From the NCBI GenBank assembly GCA_034336665.1, contig CM067572.1, forward strand, positions 1,109,786 to 1,173,785: a stretch of 64,000 nucleotides of DNA, written 5' to 3'. This stretch comes from Luscinia megarhynchos (lineage: Eukaryota; Chordata; Aves; Passeriformes; Turdidae). The notes beneath the pieces are model-generated. The model was not told where the DNA came from, searched no databases, and saw only the letters and a list, made by a program, of their open reading frames with translations. Within the stretch, counting starts at the first letter, position 1. Each line of letters starts with the position of its first letter. Position numbers and translations under genes: made by a program. Positions 1-11,700 of this stretch are shown here, piece after piece.

Positions 1-145
1 CCCATCCCACCCCTGCCATGGCAGGGGCACTTCCACCATCCCAGGCTGCTCCAGCCCCAGTGTCCAGCCTGGCCTTGGGCACTGCCAGGGATCCAGGGGC
101 AGCCACAGCAAATCTGGGAATTCCATCCCAAGGCAAGAACTGGGG
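1..145 (-). repeat. CR1 LINE 3' fragment, cut by window edge
   Basis: Reverse complement of the avian CR1 3' region: CCCACCCCTGCCATGGCAGG, then CAGGCTGCTCCAG and GGATCCAGGGGCAGCC. It is truncated at the left by the window edge. Confidence 0.8.
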
Positions 146-1643
146 TATAAATGGCATCTTGCAACAAGGCATCCAAAAAAATGCAGCAAAACCCCACATG
201 AACCAAACCCAGCAGACAATAATAGAAAAAAAATTGCTTCTGAATTCCTTCTTCAACAGGAATTTGGTTGCTAAACAGCATTGCTGAGAGGAAGAATTGC
301 TTTCTTGCCTCTCAAAAGTATTTCAGATTTCAAAGGGTCTTTCCCACTCTGGAATGAAAATAAAAGATGTTTCACAGCCTTTAAATTCCTTACCAATCCA
401 AGCTGAACTCCAAATCCTTTCTTGTGTCAGATCCTACAAACCCTGCAGGGTCTCCCCCTCTGCCTCAGCTCTGCAGCACCAATTCAAAGGTAGAAATGTT
501 TATTCCACTGAGCTCCCTCTTCCACGTTCCTTTCCTCAGCTTTCACATGATCCATTCAAGGAATTTGTTTTCTTGGTTTTCTAAAAGGCTTTTGGAGCTC
601 AGCAAATCATGATACTCACAATGAGCCTTTCTTAAGAAAAATTCTTTTAAACTGAGACAAAGAGAGCAACTGCTCATGAAAAGGACAATTTCAGCCAGGA
701 GAGCAGGAGTGAGGCAAGGCTGGGCTGGTTACATGTCTGTGGAAATTCAGACCGAAGTTACTTCATTAGGCTTTGACATTTCAAGCCAGAGGCTCGTTTT
801 CCTCATAGCTCAACATCCCTGGTGTGATGGGGAAACCACACTGAGAGCACTGTGGAGATGAAGATTTAACTCAGAGCAGGATTTCTCTCCTGGTCCTGGA
901 GTCCCAGGGGAGCTGGGCAAGGAGAAGATGCTCAAACATCCATGGAATGAGCAGGGACAGCCTGGCTCCCTAAACTCGGGCTTGATGCAGACTGAAGAGA
1001 CACTAACTGTTAAAATGAAATCGCTGAAACAGCCAATTATTCAAACACTTGGCCAAAATAATCAAAATTCTTGGCCAGGATTGGTCAGACTTTTATGGAG
1101 TGGCAGAAAGCATCTAAGAACAAGACATTCCTCTGCCTGTCAGGGCACTGCTGGGTGCCAGAAAGCTTCCAAAAAAAAAAGCTTCAAAAGCAGGGCACCA
1201 GGAGATGATACCTGGGAAAAAGGCTGCTTTTCCCTGTTTTTCACCCTCTTTTCCAATACAGCTGAAGTGTTATGCCTTTATAAGGTTTAATCACCATGTT
1301 CCCTAAGGAAATGGGCACTGTGGAGTAAATGACATTAAAGCAAATCATTCTGAGAGTGCAGGAAGCAGGTGCTGTTTCTGTGCCAACGTCCCCTGACTTG
1401 TGGCACCTGGGATTGGCCCAGGAGATGGAATCCTTTATCTGGACCCTGGAGCAGGGTGCAGAGCCCTCCCAGGGGTCAGTGATGGTGACAGGTTTGGGGC
1501 TGTGTCCCTCTAAACACCAAGTCAGCTTTGGGCTGACTCTCACCAAAGATGAGTTTAATGGAGAATTCCAATCAAAGCAGCCACTGGGGAGTTTGGTTTC
1601 CCCTTTTCCCCTCTCCCTACTGTGCTCGGGTTGCAATGCAGGA
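146..1643. other. VEPH1 intron 11, part without recognised features
   Basis: Unique-looking intronic sequence. Open frames are short and show no similarity I recognise. A short poly-A (1171-1181) is present. Confidence 0.6.
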
Positions 1644-2601
1644 TGTGATCAGAAATGTGAATTCTGTCCCCATCTGTTAAACCCAGGTGGGGCAGTGACC
1701 CTTATCTCCTGGCACATATTATCTGCTCATGGGCCAGCTTTAAACCAGCTGGGGCAAATCATCTTTATCTTTGTCACAGCCCATCCTCCCTCCAGGAGAT
1801 ATCTCCTGTTTAATGGGCCCATTGTTAAAAACTGGGTGTGGCAGTGATCCTCATCTCTGTGGGAATATCTCCTGTTAATGGGGCCATTGTTAAAAACTGG
1901 GTGTGGCAGTGATCCTCATCTCTGTGGGAATATCTCCTGCTAATGGGCCATTGTTAAAAACTGGGCGTGGCAGTGACCCTCATCTCTGTGGGAATATCTC
2001 CTGTTAATGGGCCATTGTTAAAAACCAGCTGGGGCAATCATCTTTATCTTCCACAGCCCATCCTCCCTCCAGGAGATATCTCCTGTTCATGGCCAGTGAG
2101 TCCCAGGGCATGGCTGATAAAATTCCATCATCCCACTGGGAGATGCTCCAGCCAGGGGAGGAGCCAAGCCTTTCCTACCCAGATAAAAACTGAGATTTTG
2201 GACACCAAGGCACCTTCTTTCCCACTGGATTCCAGAGGAAAACCAGACCTTTGCACATCATCCCTGGAGCTTCAGAGGAAAACTGCACCTTCTCCAGGAG
2301 CACTGCTCCAGCTGAACCACATCTGCCACTGCAGGAGGATGCAGCCACCATGGAATGGGACTGCTGCCAACACCCTGACTGACTGACGGGTGTCAGCTTG
2401 GATTCTGACTCTGGCAGGGTTTGGGATTGTTCTGTGTAATACTGCATTTCTATTTTAATTTTCCTAGTAAAGAACTGTTATTCCTAATTCCCATATCTTC
2501 GCCTGAGAGCCCCTTAATTTCAAAATTATAATAATAATTTGGAAGAGGAGGGGTTTACATTCTCCATTTCAAAGAGAAGCTCCTGCCTTTACTGGCAGAC
2601 A
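1644..2601 (+). mobile_element. Solo LTR with internal subrepeats (endogenous retrovirus, passerine type)
   Basis: Begins TGTGATCAGAAATG and ends GGCAGACA (TG...CA). The first part holds about five copies of a 65-80 bp unit around CTCCTGTTAATGGGCCATTG and CCAGGAGATATCTCCTG. Its 3' part matches a second copy at 46441-47148 over CATGGCTGATAAAATTCCAT and following bases. No internal retroviral genes and no clear target-site duplication were seen. The 3' end is 67 bp from the VEPH1 exon 11 donor. Boundaries are approximate. Confidence 0.7.
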
Positions 2602-2667
2602 CCTGTCCCCAAACCAGGACACCCAGATGAGCACACCCAGCAGGGCCAGGGCAGCAGCCCCCTGTAC

Positions 2668-2785
2668 CTGTTGCCTTCTCGGGGTTGTTGCACATGAAGC
2701 ACTGCCAGGCTCCTGCCTCCTCGCTGTAGCCAAACAAATCAAAGAACCTCACTTCTTCCAGGTGCATCTGAACCTTCTCCAGGTC
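2668..2785 (-). CDS. VEPH1: VEPH1 coding exon 11, residues 664-703
   Basis: Starts GACCTGGAG after acceptor CTCCCACCCCAG and ends AAGGCAACAG before donor GTACAG, one base into a codon. It reads [20 protein letters not shown], then [15 protein letters not shown]. In human VEPH1 the PH domain follows within about 15 residues, so the next exon is expected left of the window. A solo LTR ends 67 bp from the donor. Confidence 0.94.
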
Positions 2786-5700
2786 CTGGGGTGGGAGGAG
2801 AGAAACCAAACTCAGGGGGTGAAGAAGCACAGCTCAGCCCCCAAGGACAAGGAGCTGAGCAGGAGCAGCAGCAGCAGCTGAGCCAGAAATCATGGACTGG
2901 GCTGTGGGAGGCTGGGGATGCTCTGGGATTTGTTTCTCCTCTTCCCTGCAGGTCAGCAGCCAGGCCTGGCTGTTTTCCAGCAGCTGAACCACCTTGGAAC
3001 ACGAGGGTGATGAGGAGAGAATGTCTGAGAGAGCTCAGCCTGGAGAAAAAGGGGGAGCAGGGGGAACTTCTGTTTCTGCACAGCTCCCTGTCAGGAGGGG
3101 ACAGCCAGGGGGTCAGGCTCTGCTCCAGCACTAACTGAAAGCACAAGGGAAACGGCTCCAGGTTCTGCCAGGGGATGTTCAGATTGGATATTGGGAACAT
3201 TTCCTCATGGGAAGGGCAGTGGGGGAGTCACAGGGGGGATCTGGGATCTGTGTGGAGGTGGCACCTGGGACATGGGCCAGTGGTGGCCTTGGCAGTGCAG
3301 AGCAGCCAGGACAGCCCAGCCCAGCCCAGCTCCCTGAGCTGGGCACAAACAGGACCTTGATAAGGAGCTGTGGAGAGCCCCAGGCAGGCTGGGAGGATCC
3401 ACATCTGGAAGTGCTTTGCTGCTGGCACGTCTCAGACGTGCTGAATGAATAAAGGAATGTTTTCTGTGGCATGGAGAGGCTGCCCAGTGAGGCACAGTGT
3501 GCTCTGGGTGAGCCAGGTACTCCCTGCAGCCCCACACTGCTGCACATCTGAAGGGATTGCTCAGAATTCTTGTGAAGCATTGATGTCATACATTACTCTC
3601 CAGGGTGGAAAAATGCTTTAGAATTCATATTGGAAAAATTTATCACCTTCCACCATCCCAGGCTGCTCCAACCCCAGTGTCCAGCCTGGCCTTGGGCACT
3701 GCCAGGGATCCAGAGGGCAGCCACAGCTGCTCTGGGAATTCCATCCCAGCCAGGAATTCCTTCCCAATGTCCCATCCCACCCTGACAGAGCATTTCTTTC
3801 TCTGCTGGAGCACAATGCATGAAACTTAGTCTCAAGTACAGCAGGCAGTGTTGATGCTGCATTTGCATCAACACATTTCAGGCCACTGAAAATTAAAAGT
3901 GCTGTGCTTAATGAAGCAACCCTCAGAAGTTTGCTTCCTGGACTACTGGCAGAGGAATAACATTAACAAATGCAATAATTTTGTCCAATAATTCACAATC
4001 TCTGAAGTCCTGGTAGCAATGGGAAGAACTGAGATGACAAATTCCCATTGTGACAGAAGCTGAGGAAAGTAAGGACTAGGAAATGTTCCAGGTAGATTTT
4101 TTTGGAAATGCAAAAGCTAAAGAAAACCTTCTTTATGACAGTCCTAGTGAAAACTGAGTGGGGTCCCCCCTCCTCTGGGCCCCAGCAGGAGCTCCCACTT
4201 CACCACATTATCCTGGGAGTGCAGAAGGTGTTCCTAACAAAACTCTGGTTTTAAATCAGCCAGAGCCTTGGTAATTCAATCTTATTCCACCAGACATCCT
4301 CATGCCCACAATATTCTGAGACAGAGAGTGTTTTAAAATCGTGTTTGACAGCTTATTTCATCCAGCTGAGCTGGATGGAGATGCTCAGGGATAAATGGAT
4401 ATTTGTTTTCCAATCCTACAGTGGCCTTTTCCAAGCAGCTGATTAGAAGCTTGGAAAGGGCACTCACTGAGATCCTGGAGACAGAAAAGAGCTTTGGGCT
4501 CTAATCCCTTCAAGTGATGGGGGCAACTGATGGACCATGTGCAGAAAAACAATTCCATAAAACCCAGGTGAACTTCAGGGGCTGCCCCCAGCAGCAGCTA
4601 AGCTGAGCCTAGAGCTCAGGGCTAGGCAGGAAAAGCCCCAGGAGCAGCTGCCCATGCCATGGATCAGCTCAGTGCAGGGTGCAGGAGCCTGGGGAGGTTC
4701 CAAAGCACAGCACAGAGCAGCCCTGGCTGCCTCTGCACTGGGACATTGCAAAATGCCCCAAATGCAGGGAAACTCTGCTTGAGAGGGATGGTGGATTTGT
4801 GCTTACAAACCAGCTCTGGATCTGCTGGTAGATAAAACCAGCACTGAGAGATAAAAGAAACAATGGGATGGATTCACTGATGATGAATGGAAAAGAGATT
4901 TGCCTTTACAAACAAACTGTAGCTTTGCTGATAAATGAAATTGGATATTGGAAGATGAAAGAAGCAATGGGGAAAAACTATGAATTCTATAACAATTAAA
5001 AATTAGAAGGGAGGATTGTACATTAGAGGAGAATCTCAGGTATCAGGTGTTTGGGGAGTCTGTGCCTCTCAAGTACCTCAGCCAGTGGGGAAAGAGAGAG
5101 GGAAATGCAGTTGGGAAATTGGGATGAAAGGAGGCTGCATCCTCCAAAAACCTGAGAGATGCCAGGGCAATGCCCATGGCCTCTCCCTTTACTGGAATAA
5201 AGCAAAAAGGACTGCTCTGTCTCCTTTTTGGACAGAAACCTCTGGTGTTTGTGGATGGATTTTCCTGGCATGCTCTTTGCATTTGTGAGGGGAGCAGCCC
5301 TTACCTTCTGCTGTGGGAAGGGGGACTGGATCATGGCAGCCTCAAAGCTGTGCCTCCCCTTGAGCTGGCTCTGCTCCCACAGAGCCTTCAGCACCTGCAC
5401 TGAGCTGCTCTGCATGGACAAAGGCTCTGCCAGCAGGCTCTGGAGAAAACAGGGAAAATTACTGAAAGTGGTTTTTTACTCAGAGAGCATCCTGTGCTCA
5501 CAGCCATGAGGATTCCCAGGGGCCAGCCCAAAGGGAATCCTGATGGATCAACACAATCAGATAAACATCAATATCTCACTGATAAACATCAACATCTCAT
5601 TGATAAACATCAACATCTCACTGATAAACATCAAATATATAATTGATAAACATCAATATCTCATTGATAAATATCAAATATCTCACTGATAAACATCAAT

Positions 5701-8700
5701 ATCTCATTGATAAACATAAAATATCTCACTGATAAACATCAAATATCTCATTGATAAACATCAAATATCTCATTGATAAACATAAAATATCTCATTGACA
5801 AACATCAAATATCTCATTGATAAACATCAAATATATAATTGATAAACATCAACATCTCATTGATAAACATCAACATCTCATGGATAAACATCAATATCTT
5901 TTTGATAAATATCAAATATCTCACTGATAAACATCAATATCTCATAGATAAACATCAACTATTGATAAACATCAATATCTCATTGACAAACATCAAATAT
6001 CTCATTGATAAACATCAATATCTCATTGATAAATATCAAATATCTCATTGATAATAGCTCATTGATAAACATCAATAGCTCATTGATAAACATCAAATAT
6101 CTCATTGATAAACATCAAATATCTCATTGATAAACATCAATATCTCATTGACAAACATCAAAATCTCATTGATAAACTTCAATATCTCATTGATAAACAT
6201 CAAATATCTCATTGATAAACATCAATATCTCATTGACAAACATCAAAATCTCATTGATAAACTTCAATATCTCATTGATAAACATCAATATCTCACTGAT
6301 AAACATCAATATCTCATAGATAAACATAAACATCTCATTGATAAACATCAATATCTCATTGATAATATCTCATTGATAAACACCAACTATCTAATTTCCT
6401 TTGGGGTTTTTGAAGCTTGTTGCACATCTCACATCTCTGAGGTCTGTGGCTCACCAAGGATTGCCCTGCAATGACCACTCCAGGGTTCTGCATTGAATTT
6501 ATAGAATAGATTTTAATAAATAATTAAATGAATTTTTTAAAAAATTAAATAATTTATCAGCAGCCACACAGAGCCCTGGGTGAGCTGCATCCCCCTGGAA
6601 CACACCTGGCATTTCCAGCCAGAGCCAGGAGATGCTTCCCACCCCTGCAGGGCTCTGTGTGTCCTGCTTTGGGGCAAACTGGGAGAAAACCTCAGAATGG
6701 GGTCCCTTTAGGAAACAGATTCAAGGAGCCCTACCCCAACTGATTCAGGAAAATATTTCCTAGGAGAGAAGTGGAAAAAAACCTGTTTATTTAACAGGCA
6801 AAGCACTTTTTAGCACCAAAAAAAGCTACCTGAAAGCATGAAGAAGGAAGAAGACAGAAAGAAACAAAACCCAAAATCCTCCATGTTAAAAATGTTAATA
6901 TTATAACAAAAATGTTAATATTGGAATGGAATGGAATGGAATGGAATGGAATGGAATAGAATAGAATAGAATAGAATAGAATAGAATAGAATAGAATAGA
7001 ATAGAATAGAATAGAATAGAATAGAATAGAATAGAATAGAATAGAATAGAATAGAATAGAATAGAATAGAATAGAATAGAATAGAATAGAATAGAATAGA
7101 ATAGAATAGAATAGAATAGAATAGAATATTATTATATTATAAAAACTCCAAATTTAAACCCTTCACCATGTGAAGTCACACACTTCTATTTAACTACACA
7201 TCAGAGATTTTAACTCCATCACCCAAATTTGAAACCTTCTCCTTCCTAGGGGTCAGTGTCAGAAAGCAGGGAAATTCAAAACTCCCAGGATTTTGGGACA
7301 CTGAACACTGCCAGGACAGGGGGACCCTTGTTGGGGTCACCTCCAGAGCTCCCTGAGCCAAAGGACAGTGAGGATCCAAACTCCAGCCCAGGAGTGAGCC
7401 TGGTGCTCCAGCAGCACCAAATTTGTTGCATCAGCTGCTCCCAGAGTCAGTGGTGCATGAACTCTGTGGCTGAGAGAACTTTTGTATCTCCCCCGTGATC
7501 TTTTAATTGAAGAATGCATTCACAGGCAGGAGCCAAGATAAGAGTGCACAAACAAATCTCTCATTTTCCATACTGCAAATATTTGATTTCACAATGTGGG
7601 CAATGTCCTTCAAATGTGGGATTCCTGGATGGACTTTCTGTCTCCTCTTTCTGAGCAAACTCATCCAGCCTAATCCTGCTGTCCTGCACTCAGGTCCCAA
7701 TTTCTATCCAAGGGTTTTGAAACACAGTAGAACTCTACATTAATTTTTTTTTTTTAAAATAACTGATCAGTGTTCTTGAAAAGGGTTTATTTCTAGGAAA
7801 ACACACAGGGCAATTCAGGCTGTTCCATCCACAGCATCCCTCACTTTATTTGGGATAAATCCTGGATGTTTCCAAGGCTGCCTTGGGATGGGATGAACTG
7901 AGTGAAAGGCTCTGTGTGTGAAGAAACTGAACATTGTATTTTAGCTCAAACCCCACCTGTTCCACCTTTGGAGTGTGAATTTGGGGCTCTCTTTTATTTT
8001 CAGACCATTTGTAACCTGCTAGGAAATTCCACACGTGCCCAAACACTGGGCTGTGCTTGGAAACAACATGAAACACGGGAAAATCACTTGAGGGGTGGCA
8101 GAGCAGCACTGAGCAGATTTACAAATCCTGCTCAGTCCAAACCTCTGCCCCTCCAACCCCCTCCTGCTGCTCCCCCAAAATCCCCTGCCAGCTCCTGGCT
8201 GCTCCCAAGGCACCTGGGACTTGCTGGAAGTTTGACCTGAACAAGAACAATTTGGTTTTGGTCCCACTTTTTCATCCCCAGGCTTTGTAATCTCCCCAAG
8301 CCAGTTTGAATTTGGGGTATTTAACAGAAATATAAAATCTTATAGAGCACAAAATAACTTCAGCCCAGTTGAATGAGTCTCTGAGGGATCACAAGGGTCA
8401 CAAATAAGAGGGGAATTTAATGAGTTTAATTAAAATTCGTGTCCAGGTGCCACAGAGCAGCCCTGGGTTGTGTGGCCCTCACCTGCTGGAACAGGAACAT
8501 GATGTGGATCCAGAGGGGAGGCTGCTGGCTCACCAGGGTGAAGCTGGATTTGCTGTACAGGCAGTAGTGGCCCTTCAGGGGACAGCTGAAGGACAGCTTG
8601 GCCACACAGCTTTGAGCAGTGTCTGCAAAGAAATGCATGGAATATTGCAATCAGGGAATACTGAAATCAGGGAATATTGCAATCATGGAACACTGAAATA

Positions 8701-11700
8701 ATGGAATATTGCAATCAGGGAATACTGAAATAATGGAGTATTGAAAACATGGAATATTGAAACCAGGGAATACTGAAATAATGGAATATTGCAATCAGGG
8801 AATACTGAAACCAGGGAATACTGAAATCATGGATACTGAAATCATGGAGTATTGAAAACATGGAATACTGAAACCAGGGAATACTGAAATCAGGGAATAT
8901 TGCAATCATGTAACACTGAAATAATGCAATATTGCAATCAGGGAATACTGAAATAATGGAATATTGCAATCAGGGAATACTGAAATAATGGAACAGTGAA
9001 ATAATTAATATTGAAACCAGGGAATACTGAAATCAGGGAATACTGAAATAATGGAATATTGAAACCAGGGAACATTGAAATCAGGGAACATTGAAATCAT
9101 GGAATATTGCAATCATGGAATATTGAAATCAGGGAATATTGAAATCAGCCTCAAACCAGAGAGAAAACTCAGTGCCCCTGTGGGGAAAACATCCCACTCA
9201 GGATTTGGGACACTCCTGCAGTCAGCAGGGCTCTGGTGTGTCTGCACCCTCAAAGGAGAGAAATTCAGAATCCAGAATTCAGAATCCAGAATTCAGGTCT
9301 CACCCCTTAACCCTTCACTGCCAGATGCAGGAGGGGCAGCCCAGCCCAGCCAGGCTGCTCAAAGCCTTTGTGCCTTCTCCTGTGTTTGGGATATCAAACC
9401 ATCAGATCCATCAGGGCTGTGTAGCCCTCATCCTTATCTTAAAAGTGTGCTGGAAAACCCCTTCCCTATCAGGGACTGACACTGGTGGGATCCCAGCTGA
9501 TGGTTTGAACTGGAAATGGAGCCCTTGAGATGCACAATTCTGCTTTTGCTGAATTTACAGATCATGGAATGGTTTGGGTTGGAAAGACCTTAAACCCCAT
9601 CCCATCCCATCCCATCCCATCCCATCCCATCCCATCCCATCCCATCCCATCCCATCCCATCCCATCCCATCCCATCCCATCCCATCCCATCCCATCCCAT
9701 CCCATCCCATCCCATCCCATCCCATCCCATCCCACCCCTGCTGCTCTGGGCACCTCTGCCAGGGAACAATTCCTGCCCAAAATCCCATCTGACCCAGGAA
9801 TTCCAATATCCCATCCATCCCTGCCCTCTGTCCCTGTGAGGCCATTTCCTCAGCAAACCCAAGCAGCTTTGTCAAAGGATGAGAAAATGGTTTCCCCTTG
9901 CAGCTTCTGCAAGGTTTGCTCCCTGCAGCCATCTGGCCTCTCTGCAGCATTTCTGGCAGATTCCAACATCCCACTTTTAGATTTTCTGCATTTTCAATGA
10001 CAATGTGACCACTGACACTTCGTTCTGGAACACATTCTTTGGCACCTCTGGTAAACTCATTCCTCACTTTTACACGAAATTCTGAATTTATCACTTTTCC
10101 CTCCTGTGCATTCACATCTTGATTAGATGGCAAATGTTAAACCCAAGCATTTCATGTTGTTGTTGGACACACAGGCTGCCTCTGCTCCCAACCTCTCCCT
10201 GTCAGGAGATCCAGAAACTATCTCAGCTTAGTCAGGTTTTCTCAAAAGTCACCACTCATTTTTCCAGTTAGGAGATTTTCTCTGAGCATTTCATTCCTTC
10301 CCCCTTCTCCCCACGGTGACTCACCAGGACAGCAAGAGGCTGAGTCACATCCCTGCATGGCTGCCCCATGAGCAACACACCCCAGCAGGGAAAAATGGGG
10401 CACAAATCCACTTCTCTTGCATTAGTGGCATAAAATCCACACACTGGGATCACTGGCTATGGGGAAAACTCGAGTTTAGCTACCCAAACCCACTGGTTCT
10501 TACCCAAACCTGCTGATGTTCATATAACAGGGGTTTGGGAAGCCAAGGGGGTTAATTAGAGCCATCCTGGCTCCTGGGGCACAGGAGAGCACACAGTGAC
10601 ATTTCCAGGGAGGCTGCTGACAGATGCTCTTCCAAACTGCAGACCCCTCACAGATGCTAAAAAAACCTTCACTGATGCACTCAAGCAGAAATCCAGACTT
10701 GGCCTTGGGCCATGTGTGTGAAAAGTTGATGTTTGAGATGGGAAATGACTCTTAGCTAAAAATGACCCCAAACCACGGTGAAGAGGAGCAGGCAGCTTGT
10801 CCTTCCTCTTCCCTGGAACACAGCCTTTACTCTTGCAGGTACAAAAATATGGATTGACCAAAAACACCTGGGAGCAGGAGGGGCAGGGCTGCAGCCCCTG
10901 GTGAGCAGCTGAGCAAAGGTAAAATCGTGTTTGGTGGGGTGGGAAGGACATCCCTGAAAGCTGCAGGCTGGAAAAATGGCAAAGGACCTATGGAGGAGCA
11001 GGAGCTCCTGAGAAAAGTGCTCAGCAAGGTTTTGTTGGGGAACACCGAGGAGCACAAAGAGGTGCCTGAGAGGATTGTCTTTACAAATAAGCTGTGGGTC
11101 TACTGGTAAATAAGTACAGCAATGAGATAAAAGAAACAATGGGATGGATTCACTGATTGATGAATGGGAAAAGAGATTTGCCTTTGCAAACAAACTGCAG
11201 GTTTGCTGATAAATGAAATTGGATATTGGAAGATGAAAGAAGCAATGGGGAAAAGCTACGAATTCTGTAAGAATTAAAAATTAAAAGGGAAGGCTGTACT
11301 CATTTCACCCCTGCCGTGGCAGGGACACCTCCCACTGTCCCAGGCTGCTCCAAACCAGTGTCCAACCTGGCCTGGGACATTTCCAGGGATCCAGGGGCAG
11401 CCACAGCTGCCTAGGCACCCTCACAAGGAGCAGTTCCTTCCCAAAACCCCATCCATCCCTGCCCTCTGGCAGTTTAAGTTTAACTGTCCTCTGGCAGTTT
11501 AAGACCATTTTCTCCTGTCTTTTCTTTCTCCTGTCCTTTCTTTCTCCTGTCCTTTCATCCTCCTCCTTCCTCAGCCTGGCCTGGCTGGGCAGGAGAGCCC
11601 AAGCAGCACATGAAAAGGATTTTAAAGCATGAGAACATGTGAAGAGCAGCACAGACACAAACCCACCCCACACAGTCACCAAATGCCCCAAAGCCTGACC

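Noticed and set aside
1644..2601. Possible full endogenous retrovirus with genes
   Set aside because: Only LTR sequence is present. No reverse transcriptase, gag or env-like frames were found between or beside the LTR copies.
5557..6393. Regular repeats of about 20 bp that could suggest a CRISPR-like array
   Set aside because: There are no unique spacers, since units adjoin directly. The context is a vertebrate intron, so it is a minisatellite.
9530..10133. Open frames with IPSHP or GMGWD repeats on both strands
   Set aside because: They come from the pure (CCCAT)27 array within a CR1 copy.
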